The notes beneath the pieces are model-generated. The model was not told where the DNA came from. It did not search any database and saw nothing but the letters and a program-made list of their open reading frames with translations. Positions 31,012 through 43,431 of a stretch of 64,000 bases of DNA are shown one piece after another; positions within the stretch are counted from its first letter, which is position 1, and the number at the start of each line of letters is the position of its first letter. The stretch is from Cinnamomum chago (Eukaryota > Streptophyta > Magnoliopsida > Laurales > Lauraceae). The stretch lies in NCBI GenBank assembly GCA_038049695.1, contig CP142456.1:70153422-70217421 (forward strand), read 5' to 3'. The position numbers and the translations under genes were made by a program.

Positions 31012-32985
31012 TCAAGCGTTATCAACGGTCGAGGGTGCTCCTCCGAATGAGGCTTGAGTGAGTTGCAAATGATGTTGGGGGTTATATGGTTTTGGGTGTG
31101 CTTTTCACCTGTCTTTCTCATGACATATCTTGAGTTGTGTTTGGTGGATTTGAGTGAGGTTTGTTGCATTTGGAAGGTTAGGATTTTGGCTTTCCAATGA
31201 GTGCTTGGACACTTTTTGGGGTTGAGTATGTAGGGAGGATTTTGATTTCAAAGGTGTATTGGTCTTGGCTAGGGTTTTTTGTGAGTTCAATTGTGTTTTG
31301 GTGGATTTTCTTGGAGTGTTTGAAAGTTCATTGTAATTTCATGATTTGATTTGGTTGTTCCTTTGTAGATGAATCCATTGGTCTTGGAATCGTTGAAATC
31401 GGATGAGAAATGGATGGGTAACGATCGATCGGAAGGCCCTCGAACTTACACATGTCAAGTATTAGTATGAGTTTATGATTACTTTAGCATGCATTTTGTC
31501 TATAACAAATTATCCATGAAAATGTTTCTTGATCTTTAGTATATGTGTTGTTCATTAGCTGCTAGTGCAAAATCGATGATGAAGAATGAGCCATCTTATA
31601 TCTGTTGTCACTTGTCTGAATCTTTTATTGTAATCACATTGTTTGGAACAATGAAATGCAAATGTATGAGATAGGTGATTTTTCCTTTTTGTGATTGCTT
31701 GTTCTTATACTTAATGCCAATAGATCTCTAAGCCATGACCTAATCTTAGCAATCTAATCTCACAATTTTACCAAAATCTATGATTATATACATGGACCCC
31801 CTTTTTCTTTGGAATTTATGTTGGCATGCATTTTGAATAGTATCATCTCAAAGGTTATGACAAGATTTTTCACTAGCATGTGCAAAAACCAAAATGAAAT
31901 GCCCCTCTTATAAGAGAAGCGGATGCCGCATAATCTCCTAAAAACCCTAACGATATTTTATTCTCTCTTGATTTAATGATTCAACTCACTTTACATCAAT
32001 TCATTGTACATCCAAACACGCAGAGATGCTTCACCTCACTTTAAATTAATTCACCGTACATCCAAACACGCCTAAGCAATTGTATAGGCTCATAGTAGTA
32101 CATCTTAAACATGTTGCAATAGAACTACAAGTTTTAAATGTTAGAGAAGAAATAAAATGAATGTGATACTTAGATGTTTCTTACAAAAATCAACAAGTAA
32201 GATGTAATATGAAATACATGCTAAATGAAAAAACCTAAAGGCATACCTGTAGCTATGAGAAAACAAGATAAACAGGTTAGATATTTGATCAAGTGCATGA
32301 AAGAGCCAAAATTATTCTCAACAATTATTCCGTGGACTATAACTCACTTTGTATGGTATTCCCAAGATTGAGTCTCTTTGCCAAGCTTACTTCACCAATT
32401 GTACACCAGTGGTACACAAGTCCATTTGATTGTTCAAAATTTTAGATGTTGTATCAACTTCTTTTGCTAGTTTTCTATGACTGTTTGCATGTTCACATAA
32501 AATTAACTAGCAAAAGGTGCCATGCTAAGCACGGGCAATCATCATATAACAATATTACATGGGCAAATGGGCAACATAAAATTTGCATTTTGTATAACAT
32601 AAGATATTTATCTATGTTCATATATATTACAAGGATGGACATAGGATTTATTTTCCAAGTATCAAAACCCTATGAAATTGATTACTAACCAAGCCCAATG
32701 TCAAGATGGCCATCAGAAACTAATGATCAAGTTGAATACTATGGATTATGAGTCTCACTTTATCAATCCATGCCTCAAGATAGATCCAAGGTACAGTCTT
32801 ATACCTTGAAGCTATAATTGTTGGGAAAAAGGTCAGCTCTCTCTTCTCCTTAAGTCACATCAACAGTAAGAGTTATTATTCACAATCTCAACTTACATAT
32901 TTACGGCCCACTAAGCACATCTTACATTTACCTAATTATGATCCACCATAAGCAACCCACTTATTCAACCCATCCTTTGGCTCCA
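31012..32985. other. Gene-less stretch
   Basis: No supported gene. A pair of similar 35-base stretches ending ACATCCAAACACGC occurs at about 31987-32022 and 32036-32071; they may be ends of an old MITE. Confidence 0.4.
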
Positions 32986-33123
32986 TATACATTACACCCT
33001 TACATCTAACCCATCCACCCTTATCTAGAACCCACTAATAAAATATTTACCATTGGATCTCATAGGTGGATAGATTGGTTGGATATACATTACACCCTTA
33101 CATCTAACCCATCCACCCTTATC

Positions 33124-33124
<1 letters not shown>
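32986..33124. repeat. Perfect 42-bp direct repeat, 97 bases apart
   Basis: ATATACATTACACCCTTACA and the next 22 bases are identical at 32986-33027 and 33083-33124. The second copy runs straight into a 36-G tract. Confidence 0.88.

Positions 33125-33125
<1 letters not shown>

Positions 33126-33161
<36 letters not shown>
33126..33161. repeat. Homopolymer run of 36 G
   Basis: Uninterrupted G tract immediately after the second 42-bp repeat. Confidence 0.9.
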
Positions 33162-33162
<1 letters not shown>

Positions 33163-33172
33163 GGCGCTGTAA

Positions 33173-33695
33173 TAGGGTTGCAAACGGGACGGTAACGGAT
33201 CCGAACCATAGTGGACCCGTTCCCGGACCCGTTTTTAAATAACGGTTCCGGTTTTAAATTGAAATATGTTTTTTTGGTTCCAGACCCAGTTTTGATAAGA
33301 AAACTCGGATTCGATTCCAGAACCGGGTCCACCTAGAGGACTCGAATCTAGTTTCAAAATCGATTATGTTTTCTCTTTATTCTTCATTTTTTCTTAAAAT
33401 AAGCATATCATTCAACTTATAACAGTACATTAAGTCTACGATATCAAGTATTATACATAAGAATGCCCCAAAAGAGCTGGCTTTAAAGTACAAATTGCTA
33501 TATCAAAGACTCATATGCCGGGTCCACGGGTGGAAACCTATATGGGACCGGACCCGTTGATCAATCAGAACATAAATTAGGTTACGAGACCCGGACCCGT
33601 TTATGAATCAGAACCTAAAATAGGTTCCAGACCCGATTTTTTGCGAGTCCAAACTTCCAGGTAATCGAAGAATTGGATATTCGTCTGCAACCCTA
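33173..33695. mobile_element. Small non-autonomous hAT element (523 bp)
   Basis: The ends TAGGGTTGCAAACG and CGTCTGCAACCCTA form inverted repeats. The inside repeats GGACCCGTTT and its complement, as in the element at 34928-35396. Flanks CGCTGTAA and GCTGGTAG are only loosely alike, so the 8-bp duplication is not proven. Confidence 0.7.
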
Positions 33696-33810
33696 GCTGG
33701 TAGGGCCAAGCCATGCCCCCCCGAAATTTTTTATTCACAATGGATTTGAGGATTTTCCTTTAACTAAATATACAAGTAGTTGAAGTTGGAATAATCACAA
33801 ATTAATTTAC

Positions 33811-33818
<8 letters not shown>

Positions 33819-33854
<36 letters not shown>
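33819..33854. repeat. (GT)n microsatellite
   Basis: Eighteen uninterrupted GT units after a short AT run. Confidence 0.95.
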
Positions 33855-33856
<2 letters not shown>

Positions 33857-33982
33857 TTTAGCTAATTATGTTAGGATATGAATTTAGATTTTAATGGTTA
33901 CATGAATCACACTGGCTTTATGCTAGTAAGAATAAGAATTAACCTTAAATTGGACAACTCATGGTACTGCAAGGTCAACTAT

Positions 33983-33984
<2 letters not shown>

Positions 33985-34015
<31 letters not shown>
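33985..34015. repeat. (AG)n microsatellite
   Basis: About fifteen AG units in a row. Confidence 0.95.
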
Positions 34016-34017
<2 letters not shown>

Positions 34018-34117
34018 TGAGAGAATATAAAAATACTAGGATGTTGTAAGAGATTAGCACCAACTGAGTTTGAAAAATTCTTTCCATCTCACTTTTCTTT
34101 TTCTTACCAGCCAAAAT

Positions 34118-34300
34118 TCACTCCTTAATAATAGGGAATGTTACAAAGATTTTGATAAGTTACAACTAAATTTTATCCCCTGTTCATTTGAAATAAAATT
34201 GTTGTTGGGATCTATATTCAAATCCATGACCACAATTTACTCCCTTAATAATAGGGATTGTTACAACAATTTTGATAACTTCCAACCAAAGACTCTCCCT
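34118..34300. repeat. Diverged direct duplication, ~118-bp spacing
   Basis: ACTCCTTAATAATAGGGAAT...TTTTGATAAGTTACAAC is repeated as ACTCCCTTAATAATAGGGAT...TTTTGATAACTTCCAAC. No coding meaning was found. Confidence 0.7.
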
Positions 34301-34552
34301 ACTTGTATCATGAATCTTCATATGAGAAGTACATGCCATATACCAAATTTGACAGTTACCTTTGAGTCTCATAAAAATCACATTTTAAGAAGTTGTTAAA
34401 CATTGAGGTCCCTAAATCAATGGTTGTTTCCCCAAAATCTTATCAACAATGAGACTTTACCATCACACTATCCCTCCATGAATGGCAAGCATCATAGATT
34501 CATAGTGGGTCCCTCAAGTGACTTATATTATAATCTATCCTATAAACTCAAA

Positions 34553-34836
34553 GGGCCCATTTATTTGTATTATAAAACATAGGAATGGCATACATGGGAT
34601 TCATACCATTAGTGGATAAAAATAAATATTAAAAGTGACTTTTTAAAAATGAGCACCAAATAACCTTTCCTTTCAGAGAAATAGAATAAAAGAGTCTATT
34701 TTCTTAAAAGGAAAGATTATTGTATGCTCATTTTTAAACATTCACCTTTGGTCTTCATTTTTACCATTAATGTTGTATTTTATGAATTGAATCATTTGTT
34801 CCAATTCATATATATTTTAATGCAGACAAACATGCC
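34553..34836. mobile_element. MITE-like element (284 bp)
   Basis: The left end GGGCCCATTTATTTGTATTA and the complement of the right end, GGCATGTTTGTCTGCATTAA, are imperfect inverted repeats; a second inverted block lies inside (AAAATGAGCACCAAA / complement of TATGCTCATTTTTAAAC). A related remnant lies at 1497-1680. The target duplication is unclear. Confidence 0.5.
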
Positions 34837-34927
34837 TTAAGAGATACCTCTCAGGTAAAAAATATCATGTTGGAAGACACCCAAGCATTTTTCTAGCAAA
34901 TAAAGCCCCTTTGGACTAGGTTCACCT

Positions 34928-35396
34928 TGGGGATGCAAAAGGGTCGATTCCGAGCCGGAACCGTTTTGGGATCCGGACCCACTTCTAAATGATGATTCCA
35001 GTTTCGACTCAAATGATTTTTTGCAATAGGTTCCAACTAAAGAAAGGGATCCACTTCCAAAGTCAGTTCTAACTTCTTTGTACTTTTTTTTGTTTGTTTA
35101 AAATAAGGATATCATTCTAACAGTGTATCGAGTCTACTAATTCCAGGTTTAAACATAAAATGTCTAACCAAGTTGATTTTGAGCTACAGTTAGCAACATT
35201 AAAGACTCATGCCAGATCCTGGGTCAATGGGTCAAAAGTTGCAAGGACCCAGAACCGGACTCATTTATTAATTAGAACCTAAATTGGGTTCCAGACCCAT
35301 ACCCGTTTATGAATCATACCCTAAAAGAGGTTCCTAACCTGATTTTTTTGGGTCAAAACCTCTAGATAATTGGAGAATCGGCCGTTTGCATCCCTA
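34928..35396. mobile_element. Small non-autonomous hAT element (469 bp)
   Basis: The right end CGTTTGCATCCCTA and the left end TGGGGATGCAAAAGGG form inverted repeats. Flanks GTTCACCT (34920-34927) and GTTCACTA (35397-35404) match at six of eight bases, in line with an old hAT insertion. The inside shares GGACCCRYTT-type blocks with 33173-33695. Confidence 0.72.
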
Positions 35397-35699
35397 GTTC
35401 ACTATATGCATGAGAAACACATTAGGCAAGAGGATGGAAAGATTTGGGAGTAGATGAGACAAATATGATATATTAGCCTAGCCCTCAGGATACTAATCCT
35501 TTGTTTTAAGACCTTAAAGTTCAATGGCTATATGACCTGAATTATTTTTATGATGAAAATGATGCTTGGAGTTGTGCCAATTTATGTTTAGTGTGTAAAA
35601 GGATTGGATTTGTTGAAATTGAGCCGCACGCTCTAAAAAGGAGGGGATGAAGAAAGGGCATTTTGTAGAATATTCCATATATATTCAAATGCTAAGATG

Positions 35700-36235
35700 A
35701 ATAGCCATCATCATCTCCTTAAGATTGATGGTGATGATGATCTTTGACCACGCTTAACGCCCCCCACCCCACCACAAAGAAGAAAAAAAAAAAAAACAAC
35801 AACAACAATGCCTCATCAATTACACTGACCTTCTCCCCAAAGAATAGAAAATCATGTTGCTGCCACTCTGATAATATCCATGCAAGATGATTTGTTGTTG
35901 AGATGAATCGGACATCAAGATCCTTGATAGCTAATTCCATGGACAATATGAAGTCACACTTTATGTTGTTCCATTGGCCATGGAATTTTGCGTTCAGAGA
36001 TAGATGTGTTGCAACATAGTGTGGACAATTTAGACAAGAACAACCAAAGTTCTTTGAATAATGAATGCAGGTATAAAAGTTTAGTTACAGTTTTAGCTAG
36101 GGCACGACAAACTCCTGAGTTATGTCACAACTTGATATTTGCTAGACTTCCAAGGAGTAAGCCTATATGTGCTTGGACCAAGCATGGAAAACTGTATATA
36201 TGGCACAACACTGTCCATGCCACAGTGTGGGTGGC
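35700..36235. other. Unrecognised, partly duplicated sequence (left copy)
   Basis: An open frame on the plus strand (35988-36239) and one on the minus strand (35719-35946) overlap no motif I know. Its part 36025-36160 is repeated, diverged, at 37175-37305: both contain TATGTCACAACTTG followed by TTTGCTA. It looks like a piece of a former exon. I cannot name it. Confidence 0.35.
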
Positions 36236-37168
36236 TTAGAGGCGGAGCCAGGAATTTCTTGAAATGGGTGGGGGTATGGCCCATTTCCTTATAGTCTTTA
36301 TAAAATCTCACTTAAATGGTCTATAGTAACTTTTATAGCACTAAAATAAAGATTTATATATATATATATATATATATATTTGTAGAGAACAGTCTGATAG
36401 TACATTTTATGAGTGAAATATCTCATAAGGGAGGATACTTATTTTATGGCATACTAAGTATTTCAAAGGCTCCAATGTTAACTACGCGGTAGACATAGGA
36501 TAAAAGAAGGGAACAACTACAAGTGGGCCCACCTATGAAAATCTAAATCATTGGGAAAAATGGTCTTCCCATGTTGTATATATTCTTATTAAATTTCATT
36601 CAAATGACCCATCTTTAAATCGATAACTTGTAAAACACATATAAAGTATTATAAATAATTCAAATATTTCATATAAACCAATTTAAAGTTAGCCCCCAAA
36701 TCATTTGTAAGGTTTAAATTATTTCTGGTGAGCTATACTCAGGAGATCGGCCCTAAGGATCCACACACTGCACCTATTTTTATTTATTTTTAATGTCCCC
36801 ACAAAAGAGCTTCTTGGAACTCTATTTGAAAGGCTTACTCCGAAAAAGAAAAAAAGGAAAAAACTGTTTGAAAGAATTTTGAGACGAGATCTACCCACTT
36901 TGAGGAGAATAAGAGCAAAATTGGCTGAGAGGATACGAAATGTTTGTTACAAGTGTATCCTTAACAAAGAAGCACAAGACAAAAATGCCCTCATGATTTT
37001 TTCAAATTCACACTTCCTTGCAAAAAGCAAAGAGTTTTGAGAAGGGGCAAAATTAAAAAAATAATAATAAATAAATTGTCATATCTACTATTCCTAAAAG
37101 ATCTCTTCTTCAACAAAGAGGAGAAAATATTGAGGCCCCTCCTCGACCTCCCCTCCCTCCGCCACTAA
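36236..37168. mobile_element. Inverted-repeat element (933 bp), family unclear
   Basis: TTAGAGGCGGAGCCAGG at the left end pairs with the complement of the right end, TTAGTGGCGGAGGGAGG. No coding capacity is visible, and I could not settle a target duplication. It lies between the two diverged copies of the unrecognised sequence. A (TA)13 microsatellite is inside at 36354-36379. Confidence 0.6.
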
Positions 37169-37174
37169 CAAAAA

Positions 37175-37310
37175 TATCCACAATTTCTTGAGTAATGGAT
37201 GTAGCTATAACAATTTGAGTTCAATTGCGGCTCAAGCTAGGGTAGGGTATTTGACTTTGTGTTGGCTATGTCACAACTTGTTGTTTGCTACACTTTCAAT
37301 ATAAAAAAAA
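37175..37310 (+). other. Unrecognised duplicated sequence (right copy)
   Basis: Diverged second copy of 36025-36160, with many substitutions and no open frame of note. Confidence 0.45.
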
Positions 37311-38258
37311 AATGGATTCCATCAAAGCCACTAGTGGATTTTCAATCATCGTGGAAACTTCCCCAATATGCATTAGAACTATCAGAAAGTACCCATGTTG
37401 ATGGCAGAAAATTGTGAAAATAATTTTGGGGATTGATCATCACAAAGTTCTAACATAGAAAATTGGAGAAACTTTTGTATTCATTTCTCCAATTCATATT
37501 ATATGGGTTCGCATTTCAAGCCTCGTGGATGCAGGTTATTTACAAATTTTTTTACAATCCCTCCATCTGGCCTTAGATAGTTTTAGACTGAACAAAAGAT
37601 CAAAAGTACAAAGATTACACATCATCTATAACCAAAACATTGGAAAATCAATTTTGTGAGTCCATGTCTGAGAACATCATGTCTGCTCAAACTCCTTCAA
37701 AGCCTCTGACTGTCTAACATGGGTTTAGAATGGCCCTACTGATTGACACTTAGATGTGTAATGCTTAACTACAAGACTATGGTGTCGTCAAGTAGTAAAG
37801 GACTAAAGAGTCCAGATTATCGATCCCACGGAGAGAGGATGGAACAAGCAATGAATCCAATTAAAGTAAAATTGAACTAAGATGTAGTTAATAAAGACAA
37901 TTAAAGTGAGCAATTAAAATTATTAAACTATGCAATGTAAATAATTAATTAACAATCTAAGATATAAAATTAATTAGATCTAAGTTAATCTAACAAGCTA
38001 CACTAAACAAATGGATGAATGGTGGTGGAAATGGAATATTTAAGGTGAAGATGTGGTGTGAAATGTGTATGATTTTAAAACAAGTTATGTGAGATGTGTA
38101 TCAAACAAGTTAGAAGTGAAAATAACAAATCAAATAAAGATTAAAATTAACAACAATCAAATAAGAGATTAGGCAATCCAAAATCCGTTAAGTATGCAAT
38201 TCATCCAACCAATGCATATTCTAATTGAACTCCCAAATCTACAATCCAATTAGTAATC

Positions 38259-41200
38259 TGTGAGGCCCCACCCTTTGTGGGCCCTCTAATTGCTATTTTA
38301 TAGGCTAATTAATACTAATTTATACTAATTACTGCTAATTATGTGTTAATCATTGCTAATTACTATCTAATTGGGCTAATTAGGGGTTAATCAGGGTGGT
38401 TAGGTAGATTTTCCTAAGTTATAGTTAGACTAGCTTAGTTGAGTTAGTATTTTTGGTTAGTAGGGTCTTTTGCTAATTCTTGGCTAATTAGAGTAGGGTA
38501 GGCCCTAGCTAGTAATTTTGGTTAATTTTAAGGGGGTCCTTGCAAATGTGCTTCTCTAGAAGGTTCCAGCCCAAAGACCAGCCTACCCCTAACCCTAACC
38601 CTAATTGCATGAAACCCTAAAGGGTATTACTGTCATCAACCACCCCTCCCTAAACTATAAAAAGGCTCTTATCCCAAGAACCCTAAAACTACTATTCATT
38701 GCAATTGCCTCTCCTCCTTCCTCTCTCAATTCTCCCCTACGTTTGGAGCTGAGACCATCACTGTTGATGTGCTGAGATTCTCCATCCAAGCTACTAACTG
38801 TGCTGGGACTTCCCTCTTGGAGCTGCAGCAGTCACTACCCATTTCCTTTCTTCATTTCTCTCTTCTTCCTCTCTCATTTCCTCTCTTCCAAGCCACTGCT
38901 ATGCTGAGATTCCTCTTCCAGCCACTGATATTGTGCTGAGATTTCTTCTCAGTAGATTGCTGCTACTACTTCATCTTCTTCCCCTCTCCATTTCTCTTCC
39001 CTACGTTTGAGCCAAGACTGTCACTGTGCTGGGAGATTTATTGGGAGCAGCTACTACTGATGTATCTTCTTTTTCATTTACATTAGGAGCTGTTACTCTG
39101 CTGTGCTTCTTCTTCTTCACTGCTGAGTGGGATTTCTCTCTTATATTGCTCTCTTTCTCTCTACAAACCCTCTCTCAATTACTAAAAGGCAAGTGCATCT
39201 TACTGTTAATTTAGAATATATGCTGTCTTTCCTTTGATTTCAGTAGTTTCAGTTCATGGATGTTGTTGATGGAGTCTTAGATTTCACCTTGAGCTCTGTT
39301 TTTGTTTTGGATGGGGGTTTCACCCCCCCATTTGGAAGATCAATGGGTCCAAGTGTGGTTAATTGATGGGCATTTGAGTTATCTAATGTTTAGAGATGTT
39401 TTGGGGAAGTTTGGAAGTGGTTTGGAAGCAAAATGAGCCAAAACGGAAAATCTGCAGAAAACTGGGTTCCTCAGTTCCACGTGTTCCCGGTCGACCGGCA
39501 ACACTGCAACTGGGAGACAACAGCTCCCAGTTATTTTTTTTTCTTTTTTCTGTAGGTCTGAGATCTCTAGTGTTCCCGGTCGACCCATAGGTCGACCGAG
39601 AACACTGTATTTTTGGGAAAAACTGGCCCTCAGTCATTTTCTTGCATAAAATTTATTTCAATTAGCCAGGATGACCCGGCCTTGTCCAGGTTGACCTGGA
39701 ATACATTGTTTTTGCAAGAATTGACTGAAAGTTGGTTTTTCACCCGAAACTCAGACTCTTTACACCCAAATCAACCTAATACTTAGGATTTGCTTTAGAT
39801 AGTGTTTAAAACTGGGACAATCACTCTTTCTAAGGTTTTTGGAGTATGCGGTCAATCATCCAGGCCAGGAGTTTGACCGGACACGCTGGAAACCTTTAGA
39901 AACGAATTAAGTTGTCCAGGAGGCCTGATTCAGGTAATTTAGTGCACTCGGTTGATCCACCAAGCCAGGAGGTCAACCGAGCACACTACACATCAGGTTC
40001 ACCTGGGAAACCCTGATTTTCCAGTTTTCAACATTTAGGAGTTATGATCAGTTGTGGGGCCCATTGACCATCCAAATGAGCGTTTATCGATGTTCTAAGC
40101 CCGAGTCAACGGTGTGGCTCAACCTTGACTCGCGGAGACCACTGATTAGTGTTTTGGTTATTAATCTAAGATGATTCGACCTCTAAGAGTTGTCAAAGAT
40201 GCTCGTAACCACCTAAGCACCAAACACAGTATTTTATGGCATTAATGACTTCGTTTAGAGATCGAATTACCGGAGATGGACCTGAACCTAACGTGGCCCA
40301 TTACCTAGGATTGGACCGTTGCTTTTCCCTGTTGATTCTCTTGTTGGAGTTCATACTTCACTTCTTTTATATGCTGTCATTCTTAAATCTTTAGAGTAGC
40401 TGTTAACTATTAATTTACATAATTGGAGGACCTAAACTTAGGATATCTTAGAGGTGACCCGATAGACTGATTTGGAGATCACTGACCCGTGTCTGTGTCT
40501 AAGCGGGCCCTTATTGGGCCTAAGTGTGGGATGTGTACCTTTAAATGGAAGAGGTAGTTTTTACTGGACTGTTAAGTCAAAATGGATTAAAATGAACTGA
40601 TTATCAGTAGTAAATGGATGGTTGCCTCGTTTGGATAGATTTAGACCAGGCCATGTACTGTTGGGCCTTGGTATGGATCCAACGAGTGGGCTTGGACCTT
40701 GAATGAAATCCATAGACTGAATTGGTATTTGTAGACCTCTTAGAGATATTGTTAGGACCTTGTTCACGCAAGGCAAAGCCTAGACAGACACAGACCCTTA
40801 GAGTATTCCTGAGTCGGCATGAACATTCACTCGGTTGATTTAAGCTCAGCCTGTGGACTGATCATCCCCGGTAGGAGCTAGTTGAGTGTTGTAGAGCTAT
40901 CATGATGAGCAGTGTAGTTAAGACGGACGGTATGATACCGTGTCCGGCCTCGAGTGATGAGTGTGATGAGATGAGGTGATGATTTGCGGGATTAGTAATT
41001 CCCAGCACTGTGAGATTTCCCCGCCGCAACTGTGTTCAGTATGGGAGGGCCGCGGCATAATATCCCGCGGTATTCCAGCTCGTGTGAATGTGCCATCTTG
41101 TTGTAGTAGTTTAGCTGATTTATATTTATCCTGTTTCCTTATGTTTATCATGCACAACTGCCTAGTTCATTTCCTTGTTATTCATTTAATTTATTTTACC

Positions 41201-41747
41201 TGTCTCTATTTCCTTTGATATATATGTTCTATGTTAGTAGTATGCTGTAACTTGCCAGATCTTTTAGATCTGACCCTTCATTGGTGCTTAGGCCTTGACC
41301 CAGAGATCCTAGAGGACGCACTAGCGCTAGTTGAGGCGCCGATCGCTGGAGAGTACGCGTGGGGCCCGGCCGACCCGGATGTCGAGCCGGAGGGTGGAGA
41401 CGATCTACATGGGTTTTGAGAGTCCTCTTTATTTTGGGTTTGAGAGGCAAATTTTGTAGTGAGTTGGGTAGAATCCAATATGTATTAACTTTGATTAACA
41501 ACTGATACATTTTAACTAGACTATTGTTCTGCTCACATTTAATATATATGGTACCAAATTGCTTCCGCTTTATTTAAATATTATGCTTCCGCAAGTTTTA
41601 ACCATTGAGTATTATATGGTTCAAAAAGTTTTAAATTGGACCTCACTGCGGCCTACGATCTTGGAAGTTCTCGGATTTTCCGGGAAGTAGCGCGCCAACT
41701 TCGGGTATTCGAACGATTATATCGGTATCCGGAATTGGGGTGTTACA
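38259..41747 (+). mobile_element. 3489-bp solo LTR (long-LTR chromovirus type) with TAATC duplication
   Basis: It starts TGTGAGGCCCCACCC and ends GGGGTGTTACA, with TAATC on both sides (38254-38258 and 41748-41752). A TATA box (TATAAAAA, 38656-38663) followed by CT-rich sequence marks the likely start of the retroelement transcript. No second LTR, primer site or gene is inside, so it is a solo LTR left by recombination between LTRs. Very long LTRs with such ends are typical of Tekay/Del chromoviruses; that assignment is inference. An open frame at 41231-41419 lies inside and is not a gene I can support. Confidence 0.8.
39470..39990. repeat. Recurring palindrome around GGTCGACC in the solo LTR
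   Basis: TCCCGGTCGACCGG (39486), TCCCGGTCGACCCA then AGGTCGACCGAGAACAC (39573-39606), a degenerate CCAGGTTGACCTGG (39687), and GCGGTCAATC...TTTGACCGGA and CGGTTGATCC...GTCAACCGAG pairs (39849-39985). Units are spaced irregularly, and most are inverted pairs around a short loop. Confidence 0.75.
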
Positions 41748-42768
41748 TAATCTCTTGCCTAATTGGATTGGATGATATAACAATGAAGATTAAAGTAAAT
41801 AATATAAAAGGTCAAGATCCTAAATCATCATTTTGCTACCCTAACAATAAATCATCAAAATCAAGTCACAAAAGATCAAAGATAAATACAACATGCTATG
41901 TGAGAGAACTTAATCCAACTACAAAGCATCAATTGAGAGTATCCAAGCAACAAGTGTAGAGATAGAGCATAAGAAATGAGATAGATTAGCACAATTAGAT
42001 CTAAAATCTACTAATCAATTAAGGCATAAGTAGGGAATTTAAACTAAAACATGCATAGAATTGAACTAATCACATTACTTAGCTTAAAAAAGAGAGACTA
42101 ATACAAAAGCTTTAGCCACTAAATATCAAGAAAGAGCTCCAAATCTTCATTAATGATCTTTAATTACACATTCTCTACATTAGTTGCACTTAAGCTCCTA
42201 ATTACAATCTAAAAGTATAGAGAAGGTAAATAAAATTGCTAAAAGAGTAACTTGCCAAAAGACTTTTTTTTTTTCAGTTGATTGGTTCATTTACTTTCAC
42301 ATGTAGAGAGGTTAGAGTTGGATGGAATATTTTCTATGTAAAAAATATATATATAATTATTGGGATTTGAACCCATAACATATTTCATAGCAACCCAAGC
42401 TCTAACAAATACACCAACCATTCCTTTATGTTAGAAAATGACTTCTTTTATTCTTAAAGTCTGCTCCTCTTATTTTGGAATTCTTCAACTCTTCTTAAGA
42501 TTTCTTCATGTAACTTTTTTATTGAAATATCTTCTTGATGCCTTGGGACACTAGCCGGAAGGTTGGGGTAGTCGCGGGGTCCACCACCTTCACAAGAGAA
42601 ATTACATAAAAATGCGTTATAAATAATCGGATTTATGCATAATAATCCGATAATCCGTTAATGTGATAGAAGGATAAAATCTCCGTGTAAAGCAAATGAT
42701 ATGCATATGAGATACTGATAAAACTCAAACTAATGAGGGGTAAAATATGCAATATTTAACACTAATCA

Positions 42769-43431
42769 CCTACTATGTATATGGATGGGTGAAAATCAAT
42801 TTTGACTGACAGTTATCTTTCACAATCATCACTTATTTGTCAAGGACTGCATTTGTACAATCCAAGGGAGTTACTGATTTATGTGCTAGTAGGTGCTTCA
42901 AAGTTGTGTCATTCTGGGCTATACCAGTACGGGGAACCAGAATGAAGCCATGGAAAAGGGTTTGCACAACTAAGTCACAAACAAAGACACCATTACTCCT
43001 TTGAATGAGAAAGACAAAGAATAGAGACTGAACAATCAATTTGGACTGAAAGGGAGGGGTAAGGCCACAAACATCAGTCTCTCCCTCTGGAGGAACATCT
43101 CCAGAGATTGAAGACCGAATTTGGAAGGCTGAGATGGATGCTTGTAGAACTTGGAAACAGAACCTCACCTTCTTGAAGAGATGATCAGTAGAAAGGAGGA
43201 ATCTTCTTAGAAATTCAAAGTTTGGAGTAAATGGGAGAGGATTTGAGAGGCTAAGTGTGCTAAGGAGTGATTAGGAACGGTTTTTACCCCTTGAATGGTC
43301 GTCCAAAGGCCATATTTATAGAGTAAGAGGGCAGTATTTATAGAATAAGAGGGCAGTTGTAGCGGTTCTAGGGAATTAGAATTCAAATCCAGGTACCAAC
43401 AACTTACCGGTGTGTCATGTCCGAGAGAGGT
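42769..43431. other. Unrecognised stretch
   Basis: Minus-strand open frame 42833-43168 has no known motif. A 24-base unit (AGAGGGCAGTATTTATAGAATA type) is duplicated near 43326-43356. Confidence 0.35.

Larger units (their letters stand above)
37755..42768 (-). mobile_element. Reversed gypsy-type LTR, split by a nested solo LTR
   Basis: On the minus strand it starts at 42768 with TGATTAGTGTTAAATATTGC and continues ATTTTACCCCTCATTA, a familiar start of plant Tat/Athila-type LTRs. At its other end, about 37800-37840, is the common ATCGATCCCACGGAGAG block. Without the nested insertion the LTR is about 1.5 kb. No partner LTR or internal genes are visible, so it may itself be solo. The left limit is approximate. 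Confidence 0.55.

Noticed and set aside
33090-33332. Poly-proline open frame on the minus strand
   Set aside because: Made by translation of the G36 tract and the hAT end; not a gene.
41231-41510. Open frames on both strands in GC-richer sequence
   Set aside because: They lie inside a solo LTR with defined ends; no family motif and no splice or start context.
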